Positions 35,670 to 44,279 of a stretch of DNA of 64,000 nucleotides are shown here, piece by piece. This DNA comes from an uncultured Spirochaetaceae bacterium. Its GTDB lineage: Bacteria; Spirochaetota; Spirochaetia; Sphaerochaetales; Sphaerochaetaceae. Position numbers and translations under genes: made by a program. The stretch spans positions 62,001-126,000 of the forward strand of contig CALXYM010000002.1 of NCBI GenBank assembly GCA_944392965.1. Direction: 5' to 3'. The stretch's first letter is position 1. Every line of letters begins with the position of its first letter. Under the pieces are notes generated by a model that saw only the letters and a list, made by a program, of their open reading frames with translations, did no database searches and was not told where the DNA came from.

Positions 35670-37646
35670 CTAGAACATGTCGAGGGGATCTGTATCAATC
35701 TCCACCTGCGTGGAAGGATCGGCCTTGAAGGAGGCGCGGAACGTCTCCAAGACCTTGAGCAGATAAGAAAAGGAGCTGTCCTCGGCGATTATAAGCACAT
35801 GATAGCGCCAGTAGTTGTTTATCATCTCGATTAAAGAACTGGTCGCCGGATACATCTCAATTCCATTTCTATCTTGAAAATAAGGGGAAAGGAATGACTC
35901 TGCAGCCTCGGCTGTTCTTTCTGTCCGCTCCTCATTCTTGCCCCTTATCCTTATATTCACCATCCTCGAATACGGGGGATAGCCGATCTTCCTCCTATCC
36001 TCCATCTCTGAGCGATAGAACTCCTCAGGATCATTTAGCTCAACGGCTCTTATCGCAGGATTCGCAACCTGAGAAGTCTGGATTATCACTCGACCGTCAT
36101 CCCTGTATCTGCCAACCCTCCCTGAAACCTGCTGTAACAGTTCAAATGACCTCTCGTTAGCTCGGAAATCGGGAAGGAATATCCCCTGATCGGCATTGAC
36201 GACCCCCACAAGGGTCGCCTTGGGAAAATTAAGTCCTTTTGCAATCATCTGCGTTCCAAGAAGTATGTCCACCTCTCCCTTCTCGAATGAGGAGAGGATC
36301 TCAGAAACCTGCTTCCTATCCCCCTGCACAACATCCCCGTCAAGACGGGCTATCCGGGCAAACGGATAAAGGCTTCTAAGTTCCTCCTCTATGCGTTCCG
36401 TTCCAAAGCCGGAGGATGATAGATCATGGCTTTTACATGAGGGGCAGACATCGGGAAGGGATGTGACGTAGCCACATGAGTGACACTTCAATATGCCACT
36501 TTTCTTATGATAGGTAAGGCTTATGGAACAGTGAGGACACTTCATGACCTCTCCGCAGCTGTTGCAGGTGATGGCATTTGAATACCCCCTCCTGTTTAAA
36601 AAGAGGATTACACCGTTGCCCTTATCAAGCTCACACCTCATCTCATCCTGCAATATCCTGCTTATATTCCCCTTCTGTCCGAGGGTGTTCACAATCCTTA
36701 TCAGGGGGAAAGCCCCCTTACCTATCCTCCTTGGGAGACTAAGGGTTACGAGCTTTCCCTCCCTCATCAGCCTGTAGCACTCGAAAGAGGGGGTGGCAGA
36801 TCCCATTATAAGGGGTGCGTCATTATATTTGCTCCTCAGCTGTGCAAGCTGCCTCGCATGGTAACGTGGAGCATTGGATGCCTTATATGAGCTCTCATGC
36901 TCCTCATCCATTATTATCAGTTTCAGATTCTTAAACGGAGCGAAAACCGCACTCCGTGCACCTATCACGATATCGACATCCCCACTTTTCACAAGTCTCG
37001 CACTCTTAAGCCTCTGGGCTGGAGTAAGGGATGAATGAAGGATCTGGACACGGGAGTGAAACCTGCTTTTAACGCTTTTTGAGAGCTGCTCGGAAAGGGT
37101 TATCTCCGGAACCATGTATAGCACCTGTCCCCCTTCTTTTATCACATCCTCTGCAAGGCGCAGATACACCTCACTCTTTCCCGATCCCGTCACTCCATAA
37201 AGATAAAAGAGCCTCCGGCCCTCTCTTACCCCTTTTTTGTACTCGGCTATCACACGCTCTTGAGCTTCACTAAGCTTCTCTATCGGAGTAAAATCCCCCT
37301 CTTCAAAGAAAGGTGCGGCATCGACATCTCTTTTCGCATTCGGGACCATCAGAGACAGGCACTGTCCTATCGAGTTCTTATAAAGATAGCTCATATCCTT
37401 CGCAAGGCGTACAAGCTCCTCGTTTATGACCTCCTCATTGTCGAGAACCCGTTTGATGCCCTTTATCTCGTAATCCCCTTCGGGCCTGTCATCACTTGTC
37501 TCGATCACGAATCCCGTCATCTTTCTGTGATTGAAATCAACACTCACCCTCTTATAAAGGGGAGATGGGACCTCCTTCTCATCATAAGAGTATGTGAAAG
37601 TGCTGTTATAAAGGGGAACGGCAAGGGTTACAAGGGCATATTTCAA
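35670..37646 (-). CDS. priA: Primosomal protein N' (replication restart helicase)
   Basis: About 658 residues. An N-terminal DNA-binding domain is followed by the helicase P-loop GVTGSGKSEV and DEEHE box. A zinc-binding insert (CNSC, CPHC, CHSC, CPSC pairs) and helicase motifs including GTQMIAKGLNFP come next. PriA reloads the replisome at stalled forks. I choose the TTG at 37646, giving the usual start KYALVTLAVPL and overlapping the stop of the upstream gene as TTGA; the open frame above it is only the tail of that gene in another frame. Confidence 0.92.
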   Translation of the reverse strand: MKYALVTLAVPLYNSTFTYSYDEKEVPSPLYKRVSVDFNHRKMTGFVIETSDDRPEGDYEIKGIKRVLDNEEVINEELVRLAKDMSYLYKNSIGQCLSLMVPNAKRDVDAAPFFEEGDFTPIEKLSEAQERVIAEYKKGVREGRRLFYLYGVTGSGKSEVYLRLAEDVIKEGGQVLYMVPEITLSEQLSKSVKSRFHSRVQILHSSLTPAQRLKSARLVKSGDVDIVIGARSAVFAPFKNLKLIIMDEEHESSYKASNAPRYHARQLAQLRSKYNDAPLIMGSATPSFECYRLMREGKLVTLSLPRRIGKGAFPLIRIVNTLGQKGNISRILQDEMRCELDKGNGVILFLNRRGYSNAITCNSCGEVMKCPHCSISLTYHKKSGILKCHSCGYVTSLPDVCPSCKSHDLSSSGFGTERIEEELRSLYPFARIARLDGDVVQGDRKQVSEILSSFEKGEVDILLGTQMIAKGLNFPKATLVGVVNADQGIFLPDFRANERSFELLQQVSGRVGRYRDDGRVIIQTSQVANPAIRAVELNDPEEFYRSEMEDRRKIGYPPYSRMVNIRIRGKNEERTERTAEAAESFLSPYFQDRNGIEMYPATSSLIEMINNYWRYHVLIIAEDSSFSYLLKVLETFRASFKADPSTQVEIDTDPLDMF

Positions 37647-38311
37647 CTTAGAGCCTTCCCGATGATCTTTAAGTCTTCCCACACTACCCTCTTATAAGAA
37701 GGGTTGTCGATACACTCTCTCTGAGAATAAGTGACAAAGGTTCTGATACCGTTGACTTTGAAGCTTCTCTTACTTGCCCTTATCTCCTCGTAACTCCGGT
37801 TATTTCCAAGTATGTAATGGGCGAGATCCATGCCGAAGAGGATCATCACCGACGGGCTGAAAGAGACCATATCAGCCTTTAAAAACGGGCGGCACTTATC
37901 GGCATTCTCCTTTTTCAGCTCAGATGACGGACATTTTAAAAGTGATACCAGAGCACGTCTTGAGCGCGGGATATTCAGAGCCTTCATCTGATTCTCATAC
38001 ATCTCTTCCGCATCAGGAAGAAGTATGCATCCGCTACGCTCTGAGGAGGCAACTACAGAAAGGACGTCGGCCTTCTTAGGATTGAAATAGAAGAGGTCAT
38101 CCCTCCGGTTCTCCCAGAGAGGACATGCGTGGCAGTTGGAAGGGATGAGTACATCCTTCTTATTATCATCATCCGCTTTCCCTTTTTCCTCCTTCATCAG
38201 AGTAACGGAATACTCATATACCCCGTCCTCGCCGAGAGGATCGGAAAACGCCCGCCTAACATCATCATTTAAATCAAGAAGCGCCTCAATGCTCTCTTTC
38301 AAACCACTCAT
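37643..38311 (-). CDS. Degenerate uracil-DNA glycosylase family 4/5-like protein
   Basis: The 222-residue protein keeps the layout of iron-sulfur uracil-DNA glycosylases. Cysteines are C60-x2-C63 in SNCHACPL, C127 in LLKCPSSE and C140 in KCRPFL, followed by the SVMILFGMDLAHYILG segment. The catalytic GEAPG motif is replaced by VVASSERSG, and the HPS motif near the end by YSQREC before NPSYKRVVWEDL. It may bind DNA or an Fe-S cluster without glycosylase activity. It lies between truA and priA with overlaps on both sides. Confidence 0.65.
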   Translation of the reverse strand: MSGLKESIEALLDLNDDVRRAFSDPLGEDGVYEYSVTLMKEEKGKADDDNKKDVLIPSNCHACPLWENRRDDLFYFNPKKADVLSVVASSERSGCILLPDAEEMYENQMKALNIPRSRRALVSLLKCPSSELKKENADKCRPFLKADMVSFSPSVMILFGMDLAHYILGNNRSYEEIRASKRSFKVNGIRTFVTYSQRECIDNPSYKRVVWEDLKIIGKALS

Positions 38312-39125
38312 ATTTCATCCTATCATAACTGACATCCGCAAGATAAAGGCCATCGGATGGGGCCGTCTTATGGACCAGGGATCTGTCCTTCTTTTTCAAT
38401 ATAGCCTCAAACTCATCCTTTTTCATACCTTTTGAAAGGAATGAGAGCATCGTACCTACCATGCTCCTGACCTGATGGTATAAAAACGCGTTTCCTGCGA
38501 CACGGTATCTTAATATCTTATAGCCATAGACATCCTCAGTCTCATCCCACTCGGAGATGTATATGTCCCTCATCTTCGAAAGGCTCTTGTCCCTGGCTGA
38601 GGAGAAAGTCGTAAAATCATGGGTTCCTTCAAGGACCTTTGCAAGCTCATTCATCTCAGAAAGGGGGTAAAAACGGCGAACTGGGGTTATCCTCTTATCA
38701 TCGAAGGCAAGCATGTCCTCCATTCTCTTTATAAGATACCAGTATTCCCTGCTCTCTGTAGAAAAGCGCGCATGAAAATCAGGGCCGACCTCATCACTGG
38801 ATAAGATCCTGATATCCTTCGCAAGATGGGTATTGAGTATTATCCTGAACTTCTCGGCAGCTATACGGCTTCTCGTATCGAAATGAGCCGCTTGAGAAAG
38901 GGCGTGCACACCACTGTCCGTCCTTCCAGAACCAAACAGTGTGATCTCCTCATTAAGGATGGAAGAAAGAGTATTCTCAATCTCCTCCTGCACAGTCCTC
39001 TCCCCATCCTGTCTCTGCCAGCCGGAGAAAGAGGAGCCATCATAAGAGATGAAAAGCCGTATCCTCCTCTCCCCCTCTTCTAGGCCTTTAAAGGATGAGG
39101 GGCGGTTCCAATCAGAGCGAGCCAT
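38286..39125 (-). CDS. truA: tRNA pseudouridine(38-40) synthase
   Basis: The 279-residue enzyme has the nucleophilic Asp in GSGRTDSGVHAL and the opening RLFISYDGSSFSGWQRQ. It makes pseudouridine at positions 38-40 in the anticodon arm of tRNAs. The start overlaps acpS by 14 nt and the end overlaps the UDG-like gene by 26 nt. Confidence 0.93.
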   Translation of the reverse strand: MARSDWNRPSSFKGLEEGERRIRLFISYDGSSFSGWQRQDGERTVQEEIENTLSSILNEEITLFGSGRTDSGVHALSQAAHFDTRSRIAAEKFRIILNTHLAKDIRILSSDEVGPDFHARFSTESREYWYLIKRMEDMLAFDDKRITPVRRFYPLSEMNELAKVLEGTHDFTTFSSARDKSLSKMRDIYISEWDETEDVYGYKILRYRVAGNAFLYHQVRSMVGTMLSFLSKGMKKDEFEAILKKKDRSLVHKTAPSDGLYLADVSYDRMKYEWFEREH

Positions 39126-39468
39126 CTATGACCACCATAGCAACAGAGCATGATTTCTCATGACTTATCGAGAGAAAGACCTCATCGGATGAAAGGAGGG
39201 AGAGAATCTTCTCATTCTTCACAACATATGGCCTACCCTTCTCATCCTCCCTTATCTCGATATCAAGGGGTCGAATGGATGAGAATCCCGTACCAAGAGC
39301 CTTCGAGAATGCCTCCTTGGAAGCAAAACGGGAGGCATAGTATTCACTCTTCCTCTTCTCAGGGGCAGAGGATATCTCATAATCGGTAAAGAGCCTTTTC
39401 AGGAAATTCGTGCTCTTGTTCTCAAAACGGAGATTCTCAACGATATCAATGCCAATACCTTTGATCAT
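39112..39468 (-). CDS. acpS: Holo-[acyl-carrier-protein] synthase
   Basis: The 118-residue enzyme moves phosphopantetheine from CoA to acyl carrier protein. GIGIDIVENLRF and FASKEAFSKALGTG, which hold the Mg and CoA ligands, are present. The ATG at 39468 shares a base with the stop of the preceding gene (TGATG); a GTG one codon earlier is possible. Confidence 0.93.
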   Translation of the reverse strand: MIKGIGIDIVENLRFENKSTNFLKRLFTDYEISSAPEKRKSEYYASRFASKEAFSKALGTGFSSIRPLDIEIREDEKGRPYVVKNEKILSLLSSDEVFLSISHEKSCSVAMVVIDGSL

Positions 39469-39860
39469 CACTGCCCCTCTAGGGAGAAAAGGATGCGCAC
39501 AGATGAAGGCTGAGCCTTGACGCTTATGCTGCTTTCCCTGAACACATCCTGATTGAAATCAAGAACAACTGGGACACGGGCAATTCCCGCACTGTCTACA
39601 GAAGAGAAATCGGCATGAGCAGAAACCCTTGCGGGATCGACAAGATAAATGAGATCCTCACTACCACTTATCACGATCTCGACCGTCTCAGGTACCAGAG
39701 ACTCAGCAGAAAGATTCTCTGGAAGAGTCACATTAAGAGGAATAGTAACCACACGGTTCGTAATATTTGAGAACTCCACGAGCAGGACGACGGTCACAGC
39801 CAGAAGGAAAGCGAATATCTTCGGCCCCCAGGAGGAGAAAATCTTAATGTTCTGTTTCAT
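39468..39860 (-). CDS. YbbR-domain protein, CdaR-like
   Basis: The 130-residue protein has one N-terminal membrane helix (about 13-32) and a single YbbR-like beta domain outside the membrane. Bacterial CdaR proteins with several YbbR repeats bind and tune the diadenylate cyclase CdaA. This short single-domain form lies 11 nt after cdaA and probably plays that role. Confidence 0.78.
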   Translation of the reverse strand: MKQNIKIFSSWGPKIFAFLLAVTVVLLVEFSNITNRVVTIPLNVTLPENLSAESLVPETVEIVISGSEDLIYLVDPARVSAHADFSSVDSAGIARVPVVLDFNQDVFRESSISVKAQPSSVRILFSLEGQ

Positions 39861-39871
39861 CTATTCCCTCC

Positions 39872-40702
39872 TTATGCCTGTGCCTCGGTATTTTCAGAAC
39901 CCGATTGCTCTTTTATCTCTGATGGCAGGACATCCCGATAAGTGAAAAGTGCCAGCAGAACCTTCTTTATCGTCTCGTTCGAGAGATCGTAATAGATGTT
40001 GGCGTTATAAGCAAGGCTTATCGCACCGGTTTCTTCAGAGACGACGATTACAACGGCATCACTGACCTCGGCAAGCCCTAAAGCGGCCCTGTGCCTCGTT
40101 CCGAAGCTTGCCTTTATTCCTGTCTGCTCACTGAGAGGAAGATAGCAAGCGGCATATGTTATCCTTCCACCCTGCACGACACATGCCCCGTCATGGAGAG
40201 GGGTATCATGATCAAAGATCGTGAGAATGAGTGTTGAAGAAAGATCCGCATTAAGCTTCGTTCCCGAATCCAGCACGCTCTTTATATCTATATGGCGTGG
40301 AAAGACTATCAGGGCACCCCTCTTCTTCTCGACAAGGATGTTACATGCATTCAATATTGAATCAATCTGCTCGCCCGTTGTCTGCTGGCCGATACGGAAG
40401 AACCTCCTTTTCTTGATGAATGACATCGAGAAGGCCCTTCTCAGCTCCGGATGATAGAACACGAACAGAAGCATTAGGAATGGAACGAAAAGCTCCTGCA
40501 TTATGAACGTAAGGACATCAAAGGAAAGAAGATAGCACACGGCATAACAGATTGCGAAATATAAAAGTACCATGACAAGTTGCTTCGCCTTGCTCTGATC
40601 CAGAGCGATATACACCCTGTAGAACACAAAGGCCAGGATCATGGTCTCAGCAAGTAATCTTATGTAATCGACGACCCCTAAAGTAGAGAGTACCTCAATC
40701 AT
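39872..40702 (-). CDS. cdaA: Diadenylate cyclase (c-di-AMP synthase)
   Basis: The 276-residue protein has three N-terminal membrane helices (about 10-85) and a DisA_N catalytic domain with LHDGACVV and GTRHRAALGL, the DGA and RHR motifs that bind ATP. It makes cyclic di-AMP, which governs potassium and cell-wall balance. AGGAGG precedes the ATG. It heads the cdaA-cdaR-acpS-truA run. Confidence 0.93.
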   Translation of the reverse strand: MIEVLSTLGVVDYIRLLAETMILAFVFYRVYIALDQSKAKQLVMVLLYFAICYAVCYLLSFDVLTFIMQELFVPFLMLLFVFYHPELRRAFSMSFIKKRRFFRIGQQTTGEQIDSILNACNILVEKKRGALIVFPRHIDIKSVLDSGTKLNADLSSTLILTIFDHDTPLHDGACVVQGGRITYAACYLPLSEQTGIKASFGTRHRAALGLAEVSDAVVIVVSEETGAISLAYNANIYYDLSNETIKKVLLALFTYRDVLPSEIKEQSGSENTEAQA

Positions 40703-40722
40703 TCCGCCGTTCCTCCTAAGAG

Positions 40723-42216
40723 CTATACCCAGTCCAGCGTCCTGGATACCGCCTTCTTCCAGAATCCTACCTTTTTTTCCCTTTCTTTGTCATCCATGGT
40801 CGGAGTCCATCTAAGCTGTTCACGCCAATATTCTCTCAGCTCATCGATGTTTTTCCATATTCCAACCGTTAATCCTGCGGCATAAGCGGCTCCGAGTGCG
40901 GTCGTTTCAACAATCTGTGGCCTTATGACTGGAACACGGAGAATGTCACTTTGGAAGGCCATCAAAGGACCGGAGTTTGTCATGCCTCCATCAACTTTGA
41001 GCGTTGTAAGGTTTATCCCCGAATCCAGAGCCATTGCGGTAAAGATGTCATAAGCCTGAAACGCCGTGGATTCAAGAACCGCCCTGCATATATGAGCTCT
41101 CGTGGCAAAACCGGTAAGACCTGCAATCACACCACGGGCGTCGCTTCTCCAATAAGGTGCGAAAAGACCTGCGAATGCGGGAACTATATAGACTCCGGCA
41201 GAATCTGGAACCGATTCAGCAAGGGCATCAAGCTCCTTTGCGTCCTTCACCATCTTAAGGCTGTCCCGTGTCCACTGCACAAGGGAACCAGCGACAGCAA
41301 CCGATCCTTCGAGTGCGTAAACAGGATCCTCCCCTTCCTTTCTGTATGCGACAGTGGAAAGGAGTCCATGCTTGCTGTAATAAAGCTCATGTCCCGTATT
41401 GGAGAGCATGAAACAGCCGGTACCGTAGGTACATTTGCTATCTCCGGGATTGAAGCACGCCTGACCAAAGAGTGCCGCCTGCTGATCGCCGAGGATACCA
41501 CAGAGCGGAATACGCTCCCCAAACGGACCGTTCTCATCGGTATAACCATAGATAAGACCCGTGGAAGAGACTATCTCAGGGAGATTGACCTCATCGATTC
41601 CAAAGAGCGTCATCATCTCAAAATCCCATTTCAGCGTTTTTATATTCATCAACATATAGCGGCTTGCATTCGTGACATCCGTGACACACCGTCCCGTAAG
41701 CTTATAAGCAAGATATGCGTCCATCGTGGCATAACAGAGATCAGGATTGCCGTTATATGCTCTGACCTTCGGCACGTTCTCAATCAGATAGCGGATCTTA
41801 CTGGCACTGAAATACGGACTGTAGAGAAGCCCGGTCTTTTCCCTGATGAAACTCTCAGGAGTATCCTTTTTAATTCTTTCAATGATCTCAGAACCTCTGA
41901 GATCCTGCCAGACTATCGCATTATGAAGGACCTTACCACTCTTTCGTAAGAATGGAACGACCGTCTCCCTCTGATTCGTTATTCCAACCGCTTTTATATC
42001 GCTCCCCTGCAGGCCAGAAAGCTCCAAAGCCTCCTTTATGACAGCCTTGGTGTTCTCCCAAATCTCCTCCGCATTATGCTCAACCCAGCCTGGACGGGGA
42101 AATATCTGCCTATGCTCCTTCTGTGCAAGGGAGACTATCATACCTTCATTGTCAAAAATTATAAATCTTGTGCTGGTCGTTCCCTGATCGATAGCACCTA
42201 CATACTCCTTTTTCAT
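40723..42216 (-). CDS. glpK: Glycerol kinase
   Basis: About 497 residues of the FGGY kinase family: AIDQGTTSTRFIIFD phosphate loop, the glycerol-binding YRRT-like region GITNQRET, CTYGTGCFML and the ATP-site GGMTNSGPLMAFQ. It phosphorylates glycerol to glycerol 3-phosphate. I start at MKKEYVGAID (42216), preceded by GGAAGG; seven upstream codons are open but have no better site. A structured leader lies upstream. Confidence 0.95.
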   Translation of the reverse strand: MKKEYVGAIDQGTTSTRFIIFDNEGMIVSLAQKEHRQIFPRPGWVEHNAEEIWENTKAVIKEALELSGLQGSDIKAVGITNQRETVVPFLRKSGKVLHNAIVWQDLRGSEIIERIKKDTPESFIREKTGLLYSPYFSASKIRYLIENVPKVRAYNGNPDLCYATMDAYLAYKLTGRCVTDVTNASRYMLMNIKTLKWDFEMMTLFGIDEVNLPEIVSSTGLIYGYTDENGPFGERIPLCGILGDQQAALFGQACFNPGDSKCTYGTGCFMLSNTGHELYYSKHGLLSTVAYRKEGEDPVYALEGSVAVAGSLVQWTRDSLKMVKDAKELDALAESVPDSAGVYIVPAFAGLFAPYWRSDARGVIAGLTGFATRAHICRAVLESTAFQAYDIFTAMALDSGINLTTLKVDGGMTNSGPLMAFQSDILRVPVIRPQIVETTALGAAYAAGLTVGIWKNIDELREYWREQLRWTPTMDDKEREKKVGFWKKAVSRTLDWV

Positions 42217-42238
42217 AAATCCTTCCTTATTTTGCAAA

Positions 42239-42244
42239 ATTATA
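42239..42244 (-). promoter_or_regulatory. -10 box close to glpK
   Basis: A perfect TATAAT on the minus strand lies 22 nt before the glpK ATG. The -35 region at 17 nt (TTTCCT) is poor, so an activator may be needed. Confidence 0.45.
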
Positions 42245-42264
42245 AGGCATGAGAAATGAAAAGG

Positions 42265-42419
42265 AAATAAAAAAGGGAGACTATGATCCTCCTCATGATT
42301 GTTTTCCTTATAGGGAAAGTGGATTAATGAGGACTCAAACTACCTATCCCCTATTGTACCATCTGCCAATCCACATAGGTTTTTACCTAGAATCGAATAA
42401 TCCTTAGTATTGGGATTGG
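42265..42419 (-). promoter_or_regulatory. Structured RNA element upstream of glpK
   Basis: In minus-strand RNA, CCAATCC pairs with GGATTGG (42366-42372 with 42413-42419). Inside are two hairpins (42389-42404 and 42376-42389), giving a three-way junction. Further along, GGAGG/TCTCC (42276-42292) with a T-rich tail (42265-42275) resembles a terminator. TCCTCAT (42327-42333) can pair with ATGAGGA (42290-42296), which would break that terminator. No known riboswitch class was recognised. Confidence 0.4.
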
Positions 42420-42460
42420 TAGAAAATCCAAGTCAGTAAAAAAGCTGAGGAGTTATTCCA

Positions 42461-42489
42461 TTGAAAGGAAAGGAGGGAAACGATAACAT
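42461..42489 (+). promoter_or_regulatory. Promoter of the DUF4177-like gene
   Basis: TTGAAA (42461-42466), 17-nt spacer and TAACAT (42484-42489), upstream of an ATG at 42508 with the ribosome site AAAGGAG. Confidence 0.45.
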
Positions 42490-42507
42490 GTAAGAAAAGG
42501 AGAACAT

Positions 42508-42801
42508 ATGGAATTCGAAACGGAAATCATAGCCGATAAGAAGCAGGAAGACGTACAGAAAATCCTCAACAACCGCATCAGGATGGGGTGGCAAATACAC
42601 TCCATCTCCGAAATCTCAAGAAAAATGTGGTTCAGCTCAAAGGGTCACTACACCTCATACAGCGGTGGCACATCAGCAGGCGGAAGCATATCCGAAACGA
42701 CATGCTCGATCGCCGTGACATACATGAAACTGTCCGAAGCGGACAAGAAAATCGGAGAGACACTCCAGATCATCGCGGAGAATCTCTCAAAAAACTTATA
42801 A
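42508..42801 (+). CDS. DUF4177-like small protein (zero-frame product)
   Basis: The 97-residue product has the short alpha/beta pattern of DUF4177-type proteins, with the phrase RMGWQIHSISE near residue 28 and a Ser/Gly-rich centre. AAAGGAG precedes the ATG. It ends at TAA (42799-42801), just after the sequence A AAA AAC. A -1 shift there would extend it by 65 residues (see the next two entries). It is the first gene of an accessory block unlike the surrounding housekeeping genes. Function unknown. Confidence 0.65.
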   Translation: MEFETEIIADKKQEDVQKILNNRIRMGWQIHSISEISRKMWFSSKGHYTSYSGGTSAGGSISETTCSIAVTYMKLSEADKKIGETLQIIAENLSKNL

Positions 42802-42848
42802 AGCCTGAGCCTCAAGAAAGCAGCAATGCTGCAGAAGAGGACTCAGGC
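42789..42848 (+). promoter_or_regulatory. Candidate programmed -1 frameshift signal
   Basis: The heptamer A AAA AAC (42789-42795) is in the correct phase of the zero frame. A 7-nt spacer TTATAAA follows, then an 11-bp stem with one bulged A (42803-42813 with 42837-42848) holding an inner hairpin GCAGC-AAT-GCTGC (42820-42832). The zero-frame stop lies in the spacer. Phase, spacing and stem all fit the standard -1 frameshift layout. Confidence 0.65.
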
Positions 42849-42992
42849 ATTGAAAAACCGGAGAAAAGGCAGGAAGTAGATCCTCTTGATCCGAATGCAT
42901 ACGGAGAAGGACCCCTGCACATAAACGAAGCAGATCGCAAAGCTCTCGATAACGCAATCATGTTTCTGGAACTGGTTAGAAAATCCATCTAG
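42795..42992 (+). CDS. -1 frame extension of the DUF4177-like protein
   Basis: Read in the -1 frame from the slippery site, 65 more residues are encoded up to a stop at 42992. The segment is acidic and Pro/Glu-rich (KPEPQESSNAAEEDSG), then forms a helical tail (NEADRKALDNAIMFLELV), which looks like a true protein end. It has no ribosome site of its own. It is either the C-terminus of a 161-residue frameshift product or the separated end of a gene broken by an indel. Confidence 0.55.
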   Translation, partial: LIKPEPQESSNAAEEDSGIEKPEKRQEVDPLDPNAYGEGPLHINEADRKALDNAIMFLELVRKSI

Positions 42993-43141
42993 AATCATGA
43001 GACAGTAACCGAGATAGAGAATGAAGAACAGAGACTGTCAATGTCCTTGGCATATCCTCTGTATTCATTCTTTGCATTGCTATCATGTTTCCGTGATAAA
43101 ATGAAAAGCTGTCTTCGTTTTAATCACAAAAGGAGAAGACG

Positions 43142-44224
43142 ATGAACAAGTATGAAGCGATATACAAAAAGAGTGGCAATAAACTTCCTTACTACAAACC
43201 GTTCAAAGGGTTGCTGAATGACCATGAGACAATGGCAGAGTTTCTGTCAGATCCGAAGAGGATCATAGACACTCCATGCTTCAAGCAGTACAGGCATCCG
43301 GACGGGACGGTCATGGGCGTCGAGGACTGGATAAAGGAGATGACGCTCTATGAATTCAAGCCGATGAGGTTTGTCGACGAGGACACCGAAAAAGGAAGGT
43401 CCTCGTACTTCAGGAACAGCCTGGATAACTGCATCCCCGCCTTCAACGAGAAGCAGGCAAAAGCCCTATACATCGCCCACATAGCCACGAACACCACGGA
43501 TACGATACTGGCTGAATCCATATGTAACCACTTCAGGGCATTTCTTAATAAACCTGTAGTAAAGAGCACCTGGAATGTCTCGAATTTCAACGAGTTCATC
43601 CCGCCTTATTATTGGAAACAGTCCGGTGATCGTTTCTACACGGAAGATAGCAATGGCCTTGCCTTGTTCTATCTGGACTTCTTCCTGAAGTATGGTTTTG
43701 AACGGGGACTTATTCCAGTTGGAACAGTGCCTGCTGAGATTGCAAGAATGGGCAACATATACGATTACAGAATCCCGTTCACGTTTTTTATTGGAATTGA
43801 CTCTCAGAAAGATGAAGAAAATGATGATTGGGATGAGGATGAAGAAGAAGAGGAGCCTGAGCTCATGAACCCGATAGAAAGGCTCATCACCGCCCTCGAT
43901 GACCTCAGGGACGAAGAAGGACTGCGTCTTTTGAAAAGGTTGAAGTGTAACATGGACTATGCCGACCTCGAAGACCTGGAAACCAGGAAGGATATCGCGT
44001 ACAGCGTCCTTGACGGGCTCTCCCCGATATTCAACGGCGACAAAACAAACAACTACCGCATGAAGGACAGCCTTGCAAAGAAAGACATGACGGAGAAGGA
44101 CCTTGAGCTCCTGACGGATGCGGGGCTCTTCGCCAAAGGCTCACCCGACCTTGAGAAGAGCATCGAGGACAACATCATCAAGGACTGGAAAGCCCGCCTG
44201 GACGAATGGGTAAACCGTCACTGA
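43142..44224 (+). CDS. Hypothetical protein
   Basis: A 360-residue soluble protein with no signal peptide or membrane segment and no family I recognise. It has an aromatic-rich N-terminal half (YKKSGNKLPYYKPFKGLL) and an acidic linker (DDWDEDEEEEEPE, about residues 227-239). The C-terminal part is helical and charged. AAAAGGAG lies 7 nt before the ATG. It belongs to the accessory block and is followed by a gene with its own promoter. Confidence 0.65.
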   Translation: MNKYEAIYKKSGNKLPYYKPFKGLLNDHETMAEFLSDPKRIIDTPCFKQYRHPDGTVMGVEDWIKEMTLYEFKPMRFVDEDTEKGRSSYFRNSLDNCIPAFNEKQAKALYIAHIATNTTDTILAESICNHFRAFLNKPVVKSTWNVSNFNEFIPPYYWKQSGDRFYTEDSNGLALFYLDFFLKYGFERGLIPVGTVPAEIARMGNIYDYRIPFTFFIGIDSQKDEENDDWDEDEEEEEPELMNPIERLITALDDLRDEEGLRLLKRLKCNMDYADLEDLETRKDIAYSVLDGLSPIFNGDKTNNYRMKDSLAKKDMTEKDLELLTDAGLFAKGSPDLEKSIEDNIIKDWKARLDEWVNRH

Positions 44225-44250
44225 ACATCAAATTCAATTTCTGATATAAT
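44222..44250 (+). promoter_or_regulatory. Promoter of the gene at 44280
   Basis: TGAACA (44222-44227), 17-nt spacer and consensus TATAAT (44245-44250), then a 29-nt leader with AAAGGAGG. Confidence 0.65.
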
Positions 44251-44279
44251 AACGGAGATAAAGAAAAGGAGGTCATTCA

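Noticed and set aside
35670-37682. A longer priA start at 37682
   Set aside because: The extra codons lie inside the coding end of the upstream gene in another frame and add nothing like PriA; the TTG at 37646 restores the family start.
40951-41949. A 332-codon frame on the plus strand opposite glpK
   Set aside because: Glycerol kinase is unmistakable on the minus strand; the opposite frame has no ribosome site, promoter or known domain.
42488-42493. ATG-TAA start-stop element after AGGAGGG, with a similar one near 45074
   Set aside because: The first overlaps the proposed -10 box, so it would not be transcribed with its ribosome site. The second lies in a decayed gene. Two short matches are within chance.
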